Shown: piece after piece, positions 48,949-57,493 of the stretch
How positions within the stretch are numbered: position 1 is the first letter of the stretch
How the letters are laid out: each line of letters opens with the position of its first letter
Source: a virus
Strand: one strand, 5' to 3'
Length of the DNA: 64,000 bases
IMG/VR virus record: IMGVR_UViG_3300013005_000001
Span: 62,001-126,000 of that record
Notes under the pieces: model-generated
Database searches by the model: none
The model's input: the letters and a program-made list of their open reading frames with translations, nothing else
What the model was told of the DNA's origin: nothing
Program-made: the position numbers and the translations under genes

Positions 48949-49068
48949 TCAATCACGCCACCTTTGAGGTGTGTAATTGCCGTTGTTATTGCTCTTTTGA
49001 TTAACGATTATATAAATGGTTGCTAAGAATGCGTAATTGCATACAAAGCCAAGCATAAACATTGCCAT
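48949..49068 (-). CDS. Small membrane protein, 39 aa
   Basis: The ATG overlaps the upstream stop (TAATG). One transmembrane helix (FMLGFVCNYAFLATIYIIV), then a polar, basic end. Confidence 0.45.
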   Translation of the reverse strand: MAMFMLGFVCNYAFLATIYIIVNQKSNNNGNYTPQRWRD

Positions 49069-49370
49069 TATACTAAGTCCAACTCTACAAGTTGAGTATT
49101 TTTCTGGTACCATTCTACTAAAGTAGCAGATTGTCCGCGAAGACGACTGCTGTGTTCGTAGTTATAGCCGGCGTACTCCTTGAAGTACTCGGTTCCGTCC
49201 ATAAGTTGAATGCTTGTTTTATTGTTGAGCGTATGATCAATAATCATAAGCACTGGACAACCTACAAACATTCTGATATATGCTTGTCCACCATTATAAT
49301 GGTAGAGTCTGTCTTCTTTGGCAGCGATATCTATCATTTCTAACGATTGGATGTATGTAACTTTTTCCAT
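49068..49370 (-). CDS. Unknown protein, 100 aa
   Basis: ATG at 49370 with CAAGGAGCAAATAAA upstream. A strand/helix mix with YHYNGGQAYIRMFVGCPVLMIIDHTLNN. No family recognised. Overlaps the next gene's start. Confidence 0.5.
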   Translation of the reverse strand: MEKVTYIQSLEMIDIAAKEDRLYHYNGGQAYIRMFVGCPVLMIIDHTLNNKTSIQLMDGTEYFKEYAGYNYEHSSRLRGQSATLVEWYQKNTQLVELDLV

Positions 49371-49371
49371 T

Positions 49372-49473
49372 TTATTTGCTCCTTGAGTTGTAAAGTGTTC
49401 GTGCTTTGTCGCCGGCGTATAGTCCGATGACAAAACACATTGTGGTGAATGCTACTGCAAGATGCTTACGCAT
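49372..49473 (-). CDS. Tiny membrane protein, 33 aa
   Basis: ATG at 49473, inside the end of the 49466 gene. One helix (LAVAFTTMCFVIGLYAG), then a basic end. The stop TAA lies one base before the next ATG and its ribosome site is inside this frame. Confidence 0.45.
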   Translation of the reverse strand: MRKHLAVAFTTMCFVIGLYAGDKARTLYNSRSK

Positions 49474-49672
49474 TGGTTGCCTTCCTTTTTTGTTGTGCTA
49501 ATTTGTACAGATCATTCATTGCTTGACCGTTATTGTACGTATCACGCAGTTTTTCTTCTGCAGGTGTTAGCTTTTTGCTTTTTTCTTCTTCGCCTTTGAT
49601 CCAAATGACGAAGGCTATTCCGAGGTATACGCCAGCTGAAAGCCAACGCATACGATTGATTATTGTGGACAT
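49466..49672 (-). CDS. Small membrane protein, 68 aa
   Basis: AAGGAGGAGAATACC precedes the ATG at 49672. One N-terminal transmembrane helix (WLSAGVYLGIAFVIWI), then a charged helical tail. Function unknown. Confidence 0.5.
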   Translation of the reverse strand: MSTIINRMRWLSAGVYLGIAFVIWIKGEEEKSKKLTPAEEKLRDTYNNGQAMNDLYKLAQQKRKATNA

Positions 49673-49737
49673 GGTATTCTCCTCCTTATAAAGAGATTTA
49701 GTGGTTAGGGATAAAAATAATAACAAGACACACCAGT

Positions 49738-49780
49738 GTGGATAGCCGGTCTAACTTAAGGGAAAGAACCGACTATCCAC
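49738..49780 (-). terminator. Strong hairpin terminator
   Basis: A 13-pair stem (GTGGATAGTCGGT/ACCGGCTATCCAC) lies between the 49908 and 49466 genes. A second small hairpin ACACTGGTGT and T-rich sequence follow on the minus strand. Confidence 0.65.
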
Positions 49781-49907
49781 AACCTGGGAGGTGTCATGCA
49801 GAGATAGAGAGCAGTTATTTGCAGTGTCGTACTCAGGACACTCTATGTAAGTCTGACAGAAGACTCAGTTTCGACTGTCAGCTAGGGACATAATCAATCC
49901 CTAAGAC

Positions 49908-50081
49908 CTATCGCCAAGAACCAGTCTCGATGATTTCGAGAATGATTCCACGTGGCTCAATGAACAAGTCACCGGCCGGAGAAATCCAGCGAATGATATC
50001 TAAGTTAGAAACAATGCTATCTGCTTCTGCGAGACGGGTAACAGTGTCATTGATAAGTCGCTCAAGTTTGGTAATGGACAT
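49908..50081 (-). CDS. Small unknown protein, 57 aa
   Basis: AAGGAGGAATACC precedes the ATG at 50081. The product MSITKLERLINDTVTRL... is a helix followed by strands (WISPAGDLFIEPRGIILEII). Single-gene unit between terminator and promoter-like motif. Confidence 0.55.
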   Translation of the reverse strand: MSITKLERLINDTVTRLAEADSIVSNLDIIRWISPAGDLFIEPRGIILEIIETGSWR

Positions 50082-50113
50082 GGTATTCCTCCTTGGAATG
50101 TTTTGGGCTTACA

Positions 50114-50125
50114 CCCTTCTTTTTT
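50114..50125 (-). promoter_or_regulatory. A-rich GAAGGG motif
   Basis: TATCAAAAAAGAAGGGTGT on the minus strand, 33 bases upstream of the 50081 start. Confidence 0.45.
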
Positions 50126-50181
50126 GATAGAATTCTCTTTTGTATGCACTAATTGAAGGACTAGTGAGAAAAAAGGGGAAA

Positions 50182-50222
50182 GTCCCAACAGACCCGCACT
50201 TGTGGTACGGATCTGCTGGGAC
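50182..50222 (-). terminator. Terminator after the 50246 gene
   Basis: Stem GTCCCAGCAGATCCG/CGGGTCTGTTGGGAC, then TTTCCCCTTTTTTC on the minus strand: a typical intrinsic terminator. Confidence 0.8.
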
Positions 50223-50245
50223 AAGGAACAAGGGACAAGAGGCGG

Positions 50246-50665
50246 TTAGGCCAAGACGTCATCTCCGTCGTCGTCACCGAGAAGAGCACGAAGCTCATCA
50301 GAGATAGACATTGTTGACTTGATGATTGTCAACTCGGACATTCCGTCAGCCCAACACGAGGCTTGCATCTCTTCGATCTTTTCGCCATCGTTGTTGATGT
50401 ACGAGTTGAGCTTTGGTTCTGTGATGATGATGTCGTCACAGGACAAGGCCAACTTAGATCCGTTCCGCTTAGCCAAGTTGAACGCCTTGGTGACCGCTTC
50501 GAGTTGATTTTCGAAGATTGTCATCGTGAGCTTGTTCACGTTGGACGCGTTCTTCTCGTCGAGGATGTTCTTTGACAAGCCGACCAAGACGGTGTAGAAC
50601 TGAGTTCCGTCCTTCTTGGTGTTGACTTTGGGTTGAGTGTTGATGAAGATAAGCTTCTTGGACAT
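50246..50665 (-). CDS. Acidic-tail paralogue family, copy 1
   Basis: A 139-residue protein related to the 53365 and 56830 products: INTQPKVNTKKDGTQFYTVLVGL, MTIFENQLE, LALSCDDIIITEPK.N.YI, ASCWADG and ISDELRALLGDDDGDD. A beta-rich core with a strongly acidic tail suggests an OB-like nucleic-acid-binding protein (inference). It is the most divergent copy. AGGAGG precedes the ATG. Confidence 0.6.
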   Translation of the reverse strand: MSKKLIFINTQPKVNTKKDGTQFYTVLVGLSKNILDEKNASNVNKLTMTIFENQLEAVTKAFNLAKRNGSKLALSCDDIIITEPKLNSYINNDGEKIEEMQASCWADGMSELTIIKSTMSISDELRALLGDDDGDDVLA

Positions 50666-50705
50666 GATTGAGACCTCCTAATGGTCGTTATGGATGAGGT
50701 AATCA

Positions 50706-50716
50706 CCCTTCTTTTT
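50706..50716 (-). promoter_or_regulatory. A-rich GAAGGG motif
   Basis: CTAAAAAGAAGGGTGATTACC on the minus strand, about 40 bases before the 50665 start. Confidence 0.45.
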
Positions 50717-50817
50717 AGACAGAAAGTCCTAGTTTAGAAGGGTATCTTGGGCATGTTATAGATTAAACACGCACTAAAGAGGCTTTAGAAGCAATATAAT
50801 ATTTGCTCCTATCATCT

Positions 50818-53196
50818 CTAGATTGAGTTAAGTGCTCGGATAAGCCAATCAATTGGTTGATTAGGGCTCTTTGCACTGAACGTGTACAACCACTGGTCGT
50901 GATTGGCCTTTGGATACTGACGCTTGGCAATATACGAGTGATAAGCCAGTGACAGTATCTTACGGTTCATGTAGTCGACACCCTTGTCTGGGTTGTTGTC
51001 GATACGAGTGAACAGATCGCACAAGTAATCTACCCATGCTTCTGCGGTCATGATGCTACGCTTGACAGTGAGCTTTTGGTGTTCTTGAGCTGCCTTAAGC
51101 AATTCTTCTTCTGTCCATTCGATATTGAACAGCACCTCTGGCTCAACAAGAGTTGTATTGAGATGGTCTGACATTTGAGAAACAGTGGTCCGCACCAGCA
51201 TTTCTCGCATTATGTGCATCTGACACCAAGGTGACTCTTCAACTGTAGTAGTCTCAAGGTCCTTAGCATGTGCTTCTGGCATACGAGTTACCATCCAGAA
51301 CATATCCATCTTGGTACCGTTAAGCCCATTTGTTTCACGGATTTGGCGATACAGTTCACCAACCCATTGTGCAATGAGCTTTACGTCAGCAACAGTAGCG
51401 AGTCCCTGTTCGATGCCATCAATGATCTCTTCGTTGCGAGCGACAGGATTCTTGATGTATTCGTTGATCAGAGCATGCCAAAGAATCTTAGGCAATACTG
51501 CAGAACCAACTCCACCAGGGAATGCAAGTGCTACAAGTCGGCTACGTCCTTCATCACCCAGAGAATACTCAGGATTGATCTTTAGAGTAGAACTACCAGG
51601 AAGGGTTCCGGGAACAACCAAATTGTTCTCTTCCAAGTACGAAGATTGAGGAACAGCCATAAACAGCTCCTCATAATCGATGACAGGTGGAAATGCAGTA
51701 TACCGATGGAATACTGGACCATAGTTCTCGATTGGAATCATAGACCATTCACCAAAGTCATTTGGGTTACGGAGGATGAACGCCATGAGCTTGATGTCTC
51801 CATCAGCAAAACGCACTAGTCGAACATGGATCTTCCATGTATCGTCTAAGTCATCTCCACCATGGTTGATGTGATTCTTCTCGAAGTACTTACCAGGTAC
51901 CGCAAAGCAATGTGTCTTCTTGTGGTAGTAGCCACAGTCATTATACACATTCTTGAAACCAAAGATCTCAAGAGCTTCTTGTGTCATCACGTGAGTTGCA
52001 TAGGCCCATTCAACTGGAAACCAATGATACTGCTTATGACGCCATACATTACCAATGCCTTCGCCTTCTTCGTAAGCACCAAGGAATGACCTCTTTAAGC
52101 CATTGACCGTTAACCAGCGAAGAGTCTGAGTTGCATCAAATGGTATTCCAGCCTGATCAAGATCACGAACAGCCTTCTGCACAATCTCAAGCGTAGACAC
52201 AGGTCGACGGAATTCATCTTCCTCGTTATCTTGATACTGGGCAACTGCATTATTATTATCCACCAGGGTAGTCATGAACTTGAATTGCTTACCTTCTGCA
52301 AGGTCAACTTTTGCTTGTTCAAGGGCACCTACTAGACCACGAATGACATCTTCTTGAGTATACAGACCATTTACCTTCTGGTAGATGGCCATAGTAAGGT
52401 CATCACTCTTGACAGGAATAGCCGAATACGACGGTTCGATTGTAGCAAACTGCCAACCCTTAGTGCTGATCTCAGGCTTGATGTTGGGACCAAAGGTCTT
52501 GATATCGTACCCATCCATCATCTTATCTGGGAGGATTAGAGCATTGCCCTTGATCAACCCATCTTTCATGAGGACTCGGATCTGAACTACTGATGTTTGA
52601 CCATCAAGGATTAGTGCAATCTGTTTGTTGATCCATTCACGTGATGCACGATGGTTACTTACAACACAGCGTATAGCAAAGCTTTGGCTGATTGCGGAGA
52701 TTCCATCTACATCACTATCGATGTACCCAAGATCTAGGTGGTCGATAGTTTGAACCTTGATGTTGCCATCCGGATCATATGTCCACATGCATGACATGCG
52801 AACAATTTCTGCCAATCGCTTGCTCATCTTCTTTGAGTTCTTGATCACAAGACCAACCTCATCGAGTCCAGCAAGCCACGTTGTCGTACGTCCACGATGG
52901 GGCTTCACACCTTTAATCCGTACTGTGTACTGATCTGATGAGTTGCTCCAACGCAGGATTTCTGAATTGGCTAAAACTGGCAGTGCTGTAGGATCCTGTG
53001 AAGGAACCCCAGTGTGCCAGCTCTTGTTTATCTTTCGCACTTCGATCCGGTAATGATCCGGAAAGAATTGCTCCAGAAAGGCGGGCCAATAAGGACCACC
53101 ATCAAACTCCTCAAGAACTTTATCGTTCTCAAGGAGAGGGAGTGCAGTGATAAGCCGGAACCAGCCATCATTGCGTTTGACAATACCATGAAACAT
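50818..53196 (-). CDS. Putative two-barrel RNA polymerase (YonO/QDE-1-like), copy 2
   Basis: A 792-residue paralogue of the 36479 product. DVDGISAISQSFAIRCVV (162-179) recalls the 'DGxGxIS..FA' motif of cellular RdRp-type polymerases. QIRVLMKDGLIKGNALI (205-221, Lys216) recalls 'QIRxxxxKGxxxV'. NHGGDDLDDTW (444-454) recalls the GGDLDGD loop but lacks the last Asp. FILRNPNDFGEW (474-485) matches ARSPNGYGEY of copy 1. The second two thirds are helical. GAGGATATC precedes the ATG. If real, the enzyme would transcribe phage DNA from its own promoters. This is a hypothesis from motif order and spacing. Confidence 0.45.
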   Translation of the reverse strand: MFHGIVKRNDGWFRLITALPLLENDKVLEEFDGGPYWPAFLEQFFPDHYRIEVRKINKSWHTGVPSQDPTALPVLANSEILRWSNSSDQYTVRIKGVKPHRGRTTTWLAGLDEVGLVIKNSKKMSKRLAEIVRMSCMWTYDPDGNIKVQTIDHLDLGYIDSDVDGISAISQSFAIRCVVSNHRASREWINKQIALILDGQTSVVQIRVLMKDGLIKGNALILPDKMMDGYDIKTFGPNIKPEISTKGWQFATIEPSYSAIPVKSDDLTMAIYQKVNGLYTQEDVIRGLVGALEQAKVDLAEGKQFKFMTTLVDNNNAVAQYQDNEEDEFRRPVSTLEIVQKAVRDLDQAGIPFDATQTLRWLTVNGLKRSFLGAYEEGEGIGNVWRHKQYHWFPVEWAYATHVMTQEALEIFGFKNVYNDCGYYHKKTHCFAVPGKYFEKNHINHGGDDLDDTWKIHVRLVRFADGDIKLMAFILRNPNDFGEWSMIPIENYGPVFHRYTAFPPVIDYEELFMAVPQSSYLEENNLVVPGTLPGSSTLKINPEYSLGDEGRSRLVALAFPGGVGSAVLPKILWHALINEYIKNPVARNEEIIDGIEQGLATVADVKLIAQWVGELYRQIRETNGLNGTKMDMFWMVTRMPEAHAKDLETTTVEESPWCQMHIMREMLVRTTVSQMSDHLNTTLVEPEVLFNIEWTEEELLKAAQEHQKLTVKRSIMTAEAWVDYLCDLFTRIDNNPDKGVDYMNRKILSLAYHSYIAKRQYPKANHDQWLYTFSAKSPNQPIDWLIRALNSI

Positions 53197-53279
53197 GATA
53201 TCCTCGCTTTCTGTTGAATTGGAGGCTTCAACATAGCCTTTTGTTTTAGTGGATAGGTTCTAGGTTTATGGCCTGTAGT

Positions 53280-53310
53280 CTATCCATAAAGAGAAAACCC
53301 CTTTCGGGGT
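53280..53310 (-). repeat. Intercistronic module 1
   Basis: Hairpin ACCCC-TTTC-GGGGT then T-rich TTTTCTC and TATGGATAG on the minus strand, 84 bases before the 53196 start. Confidence 0.6.
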
Positions 53311-53364
53311 CTCCTCCTTCTTCTAACAGAATGCTGTTAGGTATAGTCCCGTTGGATCCAACGA

Positions 53365-53808
53365 CTAGAGGATGTCTCCATCTTCTTCGCCGTTGAACTC
53401 TTCGAGGAGCTTCCGCAGTTCCTCTGAGATGCCCATCGATGATCCGATGACGTCCAGAGTTCCTCCGTTAGCCCAGCATGAAGCCTTGAAGCCTGTAACG
53501 GCGACACCATCTTTGGTGACGAAGTTATTTGGCTTGATGTCGGTCAATGTGAACTCGTCACACTTTACGACCAGCTTCAACCCAGCTGCCTTTGCTGCTG
53601 CAAAAGACGCTGCCACGGTTGCAACCTTTTCAGGGAAGATTGTCATCTCCACTTTGAGGTTGGCCAACATGTCCGCAGAGACTCCCTTTGCAGAGAGTAC
53701 ATCCTTGGCAATCCCAATCAAGACGGTCCAGAACATAGTTCCGTCCTTCTTTGAGTAGGCACGTGGTGCTGTGTTGACGTACAAGTACGCCTGCTTTTCT
53801 ACTGACAT
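53365..53808 (-). CDS. Acidic-tail paralogue family, copy 2
   Basis: A 147-residue protein very close to the 56830 product: YLYVNTAPRAYSKKDGTMFWTVLIG, KVEMTIFPEK, KLVVKCDEFTLTDIKPNNF, SCWANGGTLDVIGSSMGISEELRKLL and a tail ending GEEDGDIL. GGAGGT lies six bases before the ATG at 53808; the apparent longer frame starts at a TTG in that site. Confidence 0.65.
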   Translation of the reverse strand: MSVEKQAYLYVNTAPRAYSKKDGTMFWTVLIGIAKDVLSAKGVSADMLANLKVEMTIFPEKVATVAASFAAAKAAGLKLVVKCDEFTLTDIKPNNFVTKDGVAVTGFKASCWANGGTLDVIGSSMGISEELRKLLEEFNGEEDGDIL

Positions 53809-53973
53809 GACAACCTCCAAGTTGTATGTAGAGGTGAATATTATTGTTTTAACACGATGTACTCACATCACCGTGCCCACACTTTAGTTATCACATCTCT
53901 CAATATGATCTGGTAGTAAGCACCAGGTTCCTCCTGTAGTTTCGGCTCAGGCCCCTAGGGTATGATCTAGGAT

Positions 53974-54005
53974 CTACCCATAAAAGAAAAACCCCCCGAA
54001 GGGAG
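53974..54005 (-). repeat. Intercistronic module 2
   Basis: CTCCC-TTCG-GGGGGG hairpin, TTTTTCTTTTATGGGTAG on the minus strand, upstream of the 53365 gene. Almost identical to module 4, including an adjoining CCAGCAG-CGTT-CTGTTGG hairpin. Confidence 0.75.
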
Positions 54006-54058
54006 TTCTTCTTCTCTTCCAACAGAACGCTGCTGGGCATGGTCAGGTCGAATACCGA

Positions 54059-54325
54059 CTAGTGGCGGATAAGCACCACGTATGTCATCATCTTTGTGTT
54101 AACCCACTTGCCGTCGGTCCACGCAGAGGTGTATTTAACCCTGGTTGGTCGCTTTTCAGCAATGTTTCTGTTGTTCACAAGGAACAATTCTGCATCTGCT
54201 TGCTGGCTGAACCAGTAGATGGTGTATCCCTCATAGGACCTTGCGGTTGCGAAACCACCAGTGCCTGTCAGGAAAATGTCAGAGTTAAGGAACTCCGACC
54301 CATCATTTTTACTGAATTGGGGCAT
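54059..54325 (-). CDS. Small unknown protein, 88 aa
   Basis: ATG at 54325 with TTAGGAGGAGTC upstream. Gly-rich start, then strands and a Lys/Thr-rich C-terminal half (RPTRVKYTSAWTDGKW). Stands alone between two modules. Function unknown. Confidence 0.5.
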   Translation of the reverse strand: MPQFSKNDGSEFLNSDIFLTGTGGFATARSYEGYTIYWFSQQADAELFLVNNRNIAEKRPTRVKYTSAWTDGKWVNTKMMTYVVLIRH

Positions 54326-54451
54326 GACTCCTCCTAAAGTGTCATGTTGCATATGCACACCACGTGCATACGACTAACTATTTACTCGTTGACCTGGAGC
54401 TGCTAAGCCACAGGACCAGCATTAAATACTGGGTGGATATAGATCTAGGAC

Positions 54452-54489
54452 CTACCCATAAAAAAAAGATTTAAGCCCTAGGTATAGGG
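54452..54489 (-). repeat. Intercistronic module 3
   Basis: Weak CCCTA-TACC-TAGGG hairpin, then TTTTTTTTATGGGTAG on the minus strand, about 127 bases before the 54325 start. Confidence 0.6.
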
Positions 54490-54566
54490 TCACGTCCCAA
54501 TGTTTTAGAGATAGTTGTACTAGTGGTAGTTTTATTATTTAATAATATGATCCATGTCATGACGCA

Positions 54567-54812
54567 TCACTCCTCGATCTGATCGAAGAGACTTGGCTGG
54601 TGGAACCATGGGCAGACAGGAGTTGGCTGACCTTTTCTGTCATGCATATAGATGAACTGATGACACGCCCGGCACAAAACCATCTTATAAGGATGCCTTG
54701 ATGTGAACGTGTCATACTGGTAATCATCCAGTCCATGGGTACGACATTCATCGCATTGTTTGTAACCGCTGTATTCCCAACGACGGTTGCTTTTCTTTTT
54801 GTTGTATGACAT
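54567..54812 (-). CDS. Small zinc-finger protein, 81 aa
   Basis: ATG at 54812 with AAAAAGGAGACAG upstream; a longer frame to 54845 is possible. CDECRTHG and CRACHQFIYMHD give a C-x2-C...C-x2-C-H pattern, resembling HNH-adjacent zinc fingers, but no HNH catalytic set is clear. Confidence 0.55.
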   Translation of the reverse strand: MSYNKKKSNRRWEYSGYKQCDECRTHGLDDYQYDTFTSRHPYKMVLCRACHQFIYMHDRKGQPTPVCPWFHQPSLFDQIEE

Positions 54813-54850
54813 TTCTGTCTCCTTTTTGTTGTTGTTGTTTTTCATGTTAA

Positions 54851-56707
54851 TTACGCCCACCCTGCAATTTCTACGCTGAGTTTATCTTTCAAGAACTTAA
54901 TGATTGGCTTGCGTGTTTCCTCGGCAAGAGGCTGATTGTGCTTACCAAGAAGCTGAGTCATTGTGCCTTGAACCTCACCATTAAGTATTTGTAATGGCGT
55001 AGAACTCCTTCTTACTTCTGCGTGCCCAATCCAATTGCCTTCAACATCTTTGAAACCAATGATGATTGTCTGACCGTCGTAAACACGATCTGCGTAAGAG
55101 CCAATGCAATTGTTTTGAGTAGCTCCCCATTCAACAAGGTCATGCGTCATCTTAGGAACAATCATTTGAATCCCTTCTGCAATCCACTTTCCATCAAATT
55201 CTGCAAATGCTCTTAGGTAAGGAGTGTTTCGCAGCTTCTTGTTTTCTGTCTTGATCTTGTTGTACTCTGCAGTAACAAAGTCATGGATTTGTTCAACATT
55301 CATCCTTGATCGTGCTACGTGCTGCTTAATTGCAGTTCTGTGGTTACGGCCCTTGATTTGTGTAAACATGTGTGCTGCATCAACAGCGTGCTGCCCATTT
55401 AAATACAAATGACCAGGATCTTTGTCAGATGTAAACATTTGCAAGAGATATTCATCCTTATAACCAAAGTCCCGAAAGAATGCCTTAAAACGTTTTCTCA
55501 TTAAAGGACTTGAGTTATAGCGCATGTAGTGACACACTACGTCAAGATCTAACTTCTCTAGCACTTGAGGATTGAACCCACGGGCAATGATCAACAGGTT
55601 AATAGCTCCACGAAGATGATGGAGCGTATTGATCTTGTTTATGTCACCAAAGATCTTCTTAGTTACTCCGTGCGGATGCATGAAAGCCTTATTCAAGATT
55701 TTCTTAGTTGATGTCTCTCCACCAATCCAATAGATGTCAGATTGAGTAATTCCATTTGGGTACAGCCCTGCACACGTACCACCATACTCAGTTGGCATGT
55801 ACTTGAGGATTTTCAATACATCCTCTTCCTTAATCAACTGATCACGCAAACCAAGCACTGTCAGTTCGATTGTGTCATCCAGTGGAACCAATTTCTTTCT
55901 TGCCATCTGGCCGTAAATAAGACCCCAGATCGGTGTGCCTGTCTTTTTGTTCTTCCACATGAGACGGTACCCATTGTTGGTTTTGTTCATGAATAGAACT
56001 CCAGGCCACTTCTTTTGGTAGTGCTGACCCCTGGTGTTAATAGTTGCTGTTTTGAATTCAACAATCCAACCAGCTTTTTCACCAGGCATTTCCGAAACGT
56101 ACATCTCATTGATAGAGACGTAATCAAACAACTTGTGTTCCTCATATTCATCTCCATATGTTTGTTCAAATTTCAAGGCTCGTTTGGTGCGTTCCCCTTT
56201 GTTAACAACTCGAGTTGAGTATGCGCACAATGGAGAGAAGTTGTCTTCGCCGGAACCCAACAGTCCCAACTTTTCTACCTTCTCATTGAACTTTTTAATG
56301 GCATTTCTTGCATCCAAGTAGTTGTCATTAATAAGAGCCAATGACTCTATTACTTCAATCTTGGATTGGAACTCTTGCATTGAACTACCAGCTCGTGGGA
56401 AGGAACGATCATTGCCCACCATGGTCATAACACTTAAATGATGATCAATCTCAGCTCTACTCATTACTTGTTGGATCTGAGTGATATCAAGTATGGCTTT
56501 TGCCAAGTCCATTGAATTCATTTCTGCTGGATCCATGTTTGCAAACCAGATGTTATATTGCTCTAGCGTGCCTTTCTTTGTTTGAATTGTGAGCTTCATG
56601 GGCTCTACCTCTTTCTGTATAGGGAATGGGTTTTTCTCCTGCGGAAGCAGGATTGGTGGTTGTGGATAGTGGGTGGATGGGACATCAGTTTGCTCGAAAC
56701 TGCTCAT
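54851..56707 (-). CDS. PcfJ-like domain protein
   Basis: A 618-residue protein. Residues about 545-610 match the PcfJ-like pattern: LVEWGATQNNCIGSYADRVYDGQTIIIGFKD, then an Ala/Glu strand, then a Gln/Gly-Lys-x-N motif (TQLLGKHNQP). PcfJ-like proteins occur on plasmids and phages and are of unknown function. The N-terminal region is Pro-rich, and the middle is helical and basic. TGGAGGTAACC sets the start at 56707. The largest gene of the module-bearing region after the polymerase-like gene. Confidence 0.65.
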   Translation of the reverse strand: MSSFEQTDVPSTHYPQPPILLPQEKNPFPIQKEVEPMKLTIQTKKGTLEQYNIWFANMDPAEMNSMDLAKAILDITQIQQVMSRAEIDHHLSVMTMVGNDRSFPRAGSSMQEFQSKIEVIESLALINDNYLDARNAIKKFNEKVEKLGLLGSGEDNFSPLCAYSTRVVNKGERTKRALKFEQTYGDEYEEHKLFDYVSINEMYVSEMPGEKAGWIVEFKTATINTRGQHYQKKWPGVLFMNKTNNGYRLMWKNKKTGTPIWGLIYGQMARKKLVPLDDTIELTVLGLRDQLIKEEDVLKILKYMPTEYGGTCAGLYPNGITQSDIYWIGGETSTKKILNKAFMHPHGVTKKIFGDINKINTLHHLRGAINLLIIARGFNPQVLEKLDLDVVCHYMRYNSSPLMRKRFKAFFRDFGYKDEYLLQMFTSDKDPGHLYLNGQHAVDAAHMFTQIKGRNHRTAIKQHVARSRMNVEQIHDFVTAEYNKIKTENKKLRNTPYLRAFAEFDGKWIAEGIQMIVPKMTHDLVEWGATQNNCIGSYADRVYDGQTIIIGFKDVEGNWIGHAEVRRSSTPLQILNGEVQGTMTQLLGKHNQPLAEETRKPIIKFLKDKLSVEIAGWA

Positions 56708-56745
56708 GGTTACCTCCATGTTGGGACCTGGCGAAGGTCTTGGTT

Positions 56746-56777
56746 CTAGCCATAAAAGAAAAACCCCCCGAAGGGAG
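56746..56777 (-). repeat. Intercistronic module 4
   Basis: CTCCC-TTCG-GGGGGG hairpin, TTTTTCTTTTATGGCTAG, 39 bases before the 56707 start. About 80 bases here are nearly identical to module 2. Confidence 0.75.
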
Positions 56778-56829
56778 TTCTTCTTCTCTTCCAACAGAAC
56801 GCTGCTGGGATGGTCAGGTTAAATACCGA

Positions 56830-57276
56830 CTAGAGGATGTCACCATCTTCTTCGTCATTGTACTCATCAAGAAGCTTCCGGAGCTCCTCTGAAACGCCCA
56901 TGGATGAACCAAGAACGTCAAGAGTCTTTTCTCCATTAGCCCAGCACGAAGCTGCAAAGCCATTAACCGCAACACCATTGTTATTGGTGTAGTTGTTTGG
57001 CTTTACTTCTGTAAGAGTGAAATCTTCACACTTCAGAACCAGCTTCAACCCAGCTGCTTTTGCCTTAGCAAATGCATTAGCCATCAATTCGAGCTTGTCG
57101 GGAAAGACTGTCATCTTTACCTTGAGCGTCTTGGCTTGTGCCTCGGAAACTCCCTTTGCAGAGAGCAAGTCCGGGGTAAGCCCAATGAGGACAGTCCAGA
57201 AAACTGTTCCATCCCCCTTGTTGTTAGGCGCTGGTGCTGTGTTGACGTACAGGTACGTCTTTTTTGTTTCTGACAT
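56830..57276 (-). CDS. Acidic-tail paralogue family, copy 3
   Basis: A 148-residue near-copy of the 53365 product, with the same beta core (YLYVNTAPAPNNKGDGTVFWT) and tail EEDGDIL. GGAGGT precedes the ATG at 57276. Copies 2 and 3 look like a recent duplication together with their flanking modules. Confidence 0.65.
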   Translation of the reverse strand: MSETKKTYLYVNTAPAPNNKGDGTVFWTVLIGLTPDLLSAKGVSEAQAKTLKVKMTVFPDKLELMANAFAKAKAAGLKLVLKCEDFTLTEVKPNNYTNNNGVAVNGFAASCWANGEKTLDVLGSSMGVSEELRKLLDEYNDEEDGDIL

Positions 57277-57403
57277 GACAACCTCCAAGTTGTATGTAAG
57301 ATGCGGATGTACAGAATGCACATACGACTACTATTTACTCGTTACAGGAGCTGTTAAGCCACTGTTGACCACACCAAAAGGTGCTGAGGTTGTAATCTAG
57401 TTA

Positions 57404-57438
57404 CTACCCATAAAAGAAAAACCACACTGGATGTGTGG
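57404..57438 (-). repeat. Intercistronic module 5
   Basis: CCACACA-TCC-AGTGTGG hairpin and TTTTTCTTTTATGGGTAG before the 56830 gene. Confidence 0.75.
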
Positions 57439-57493
57439 CTCTTCTTGACCGTTATAAATGCATAGGTGGTCAACCTTGGTCATGAGTTAAAAC

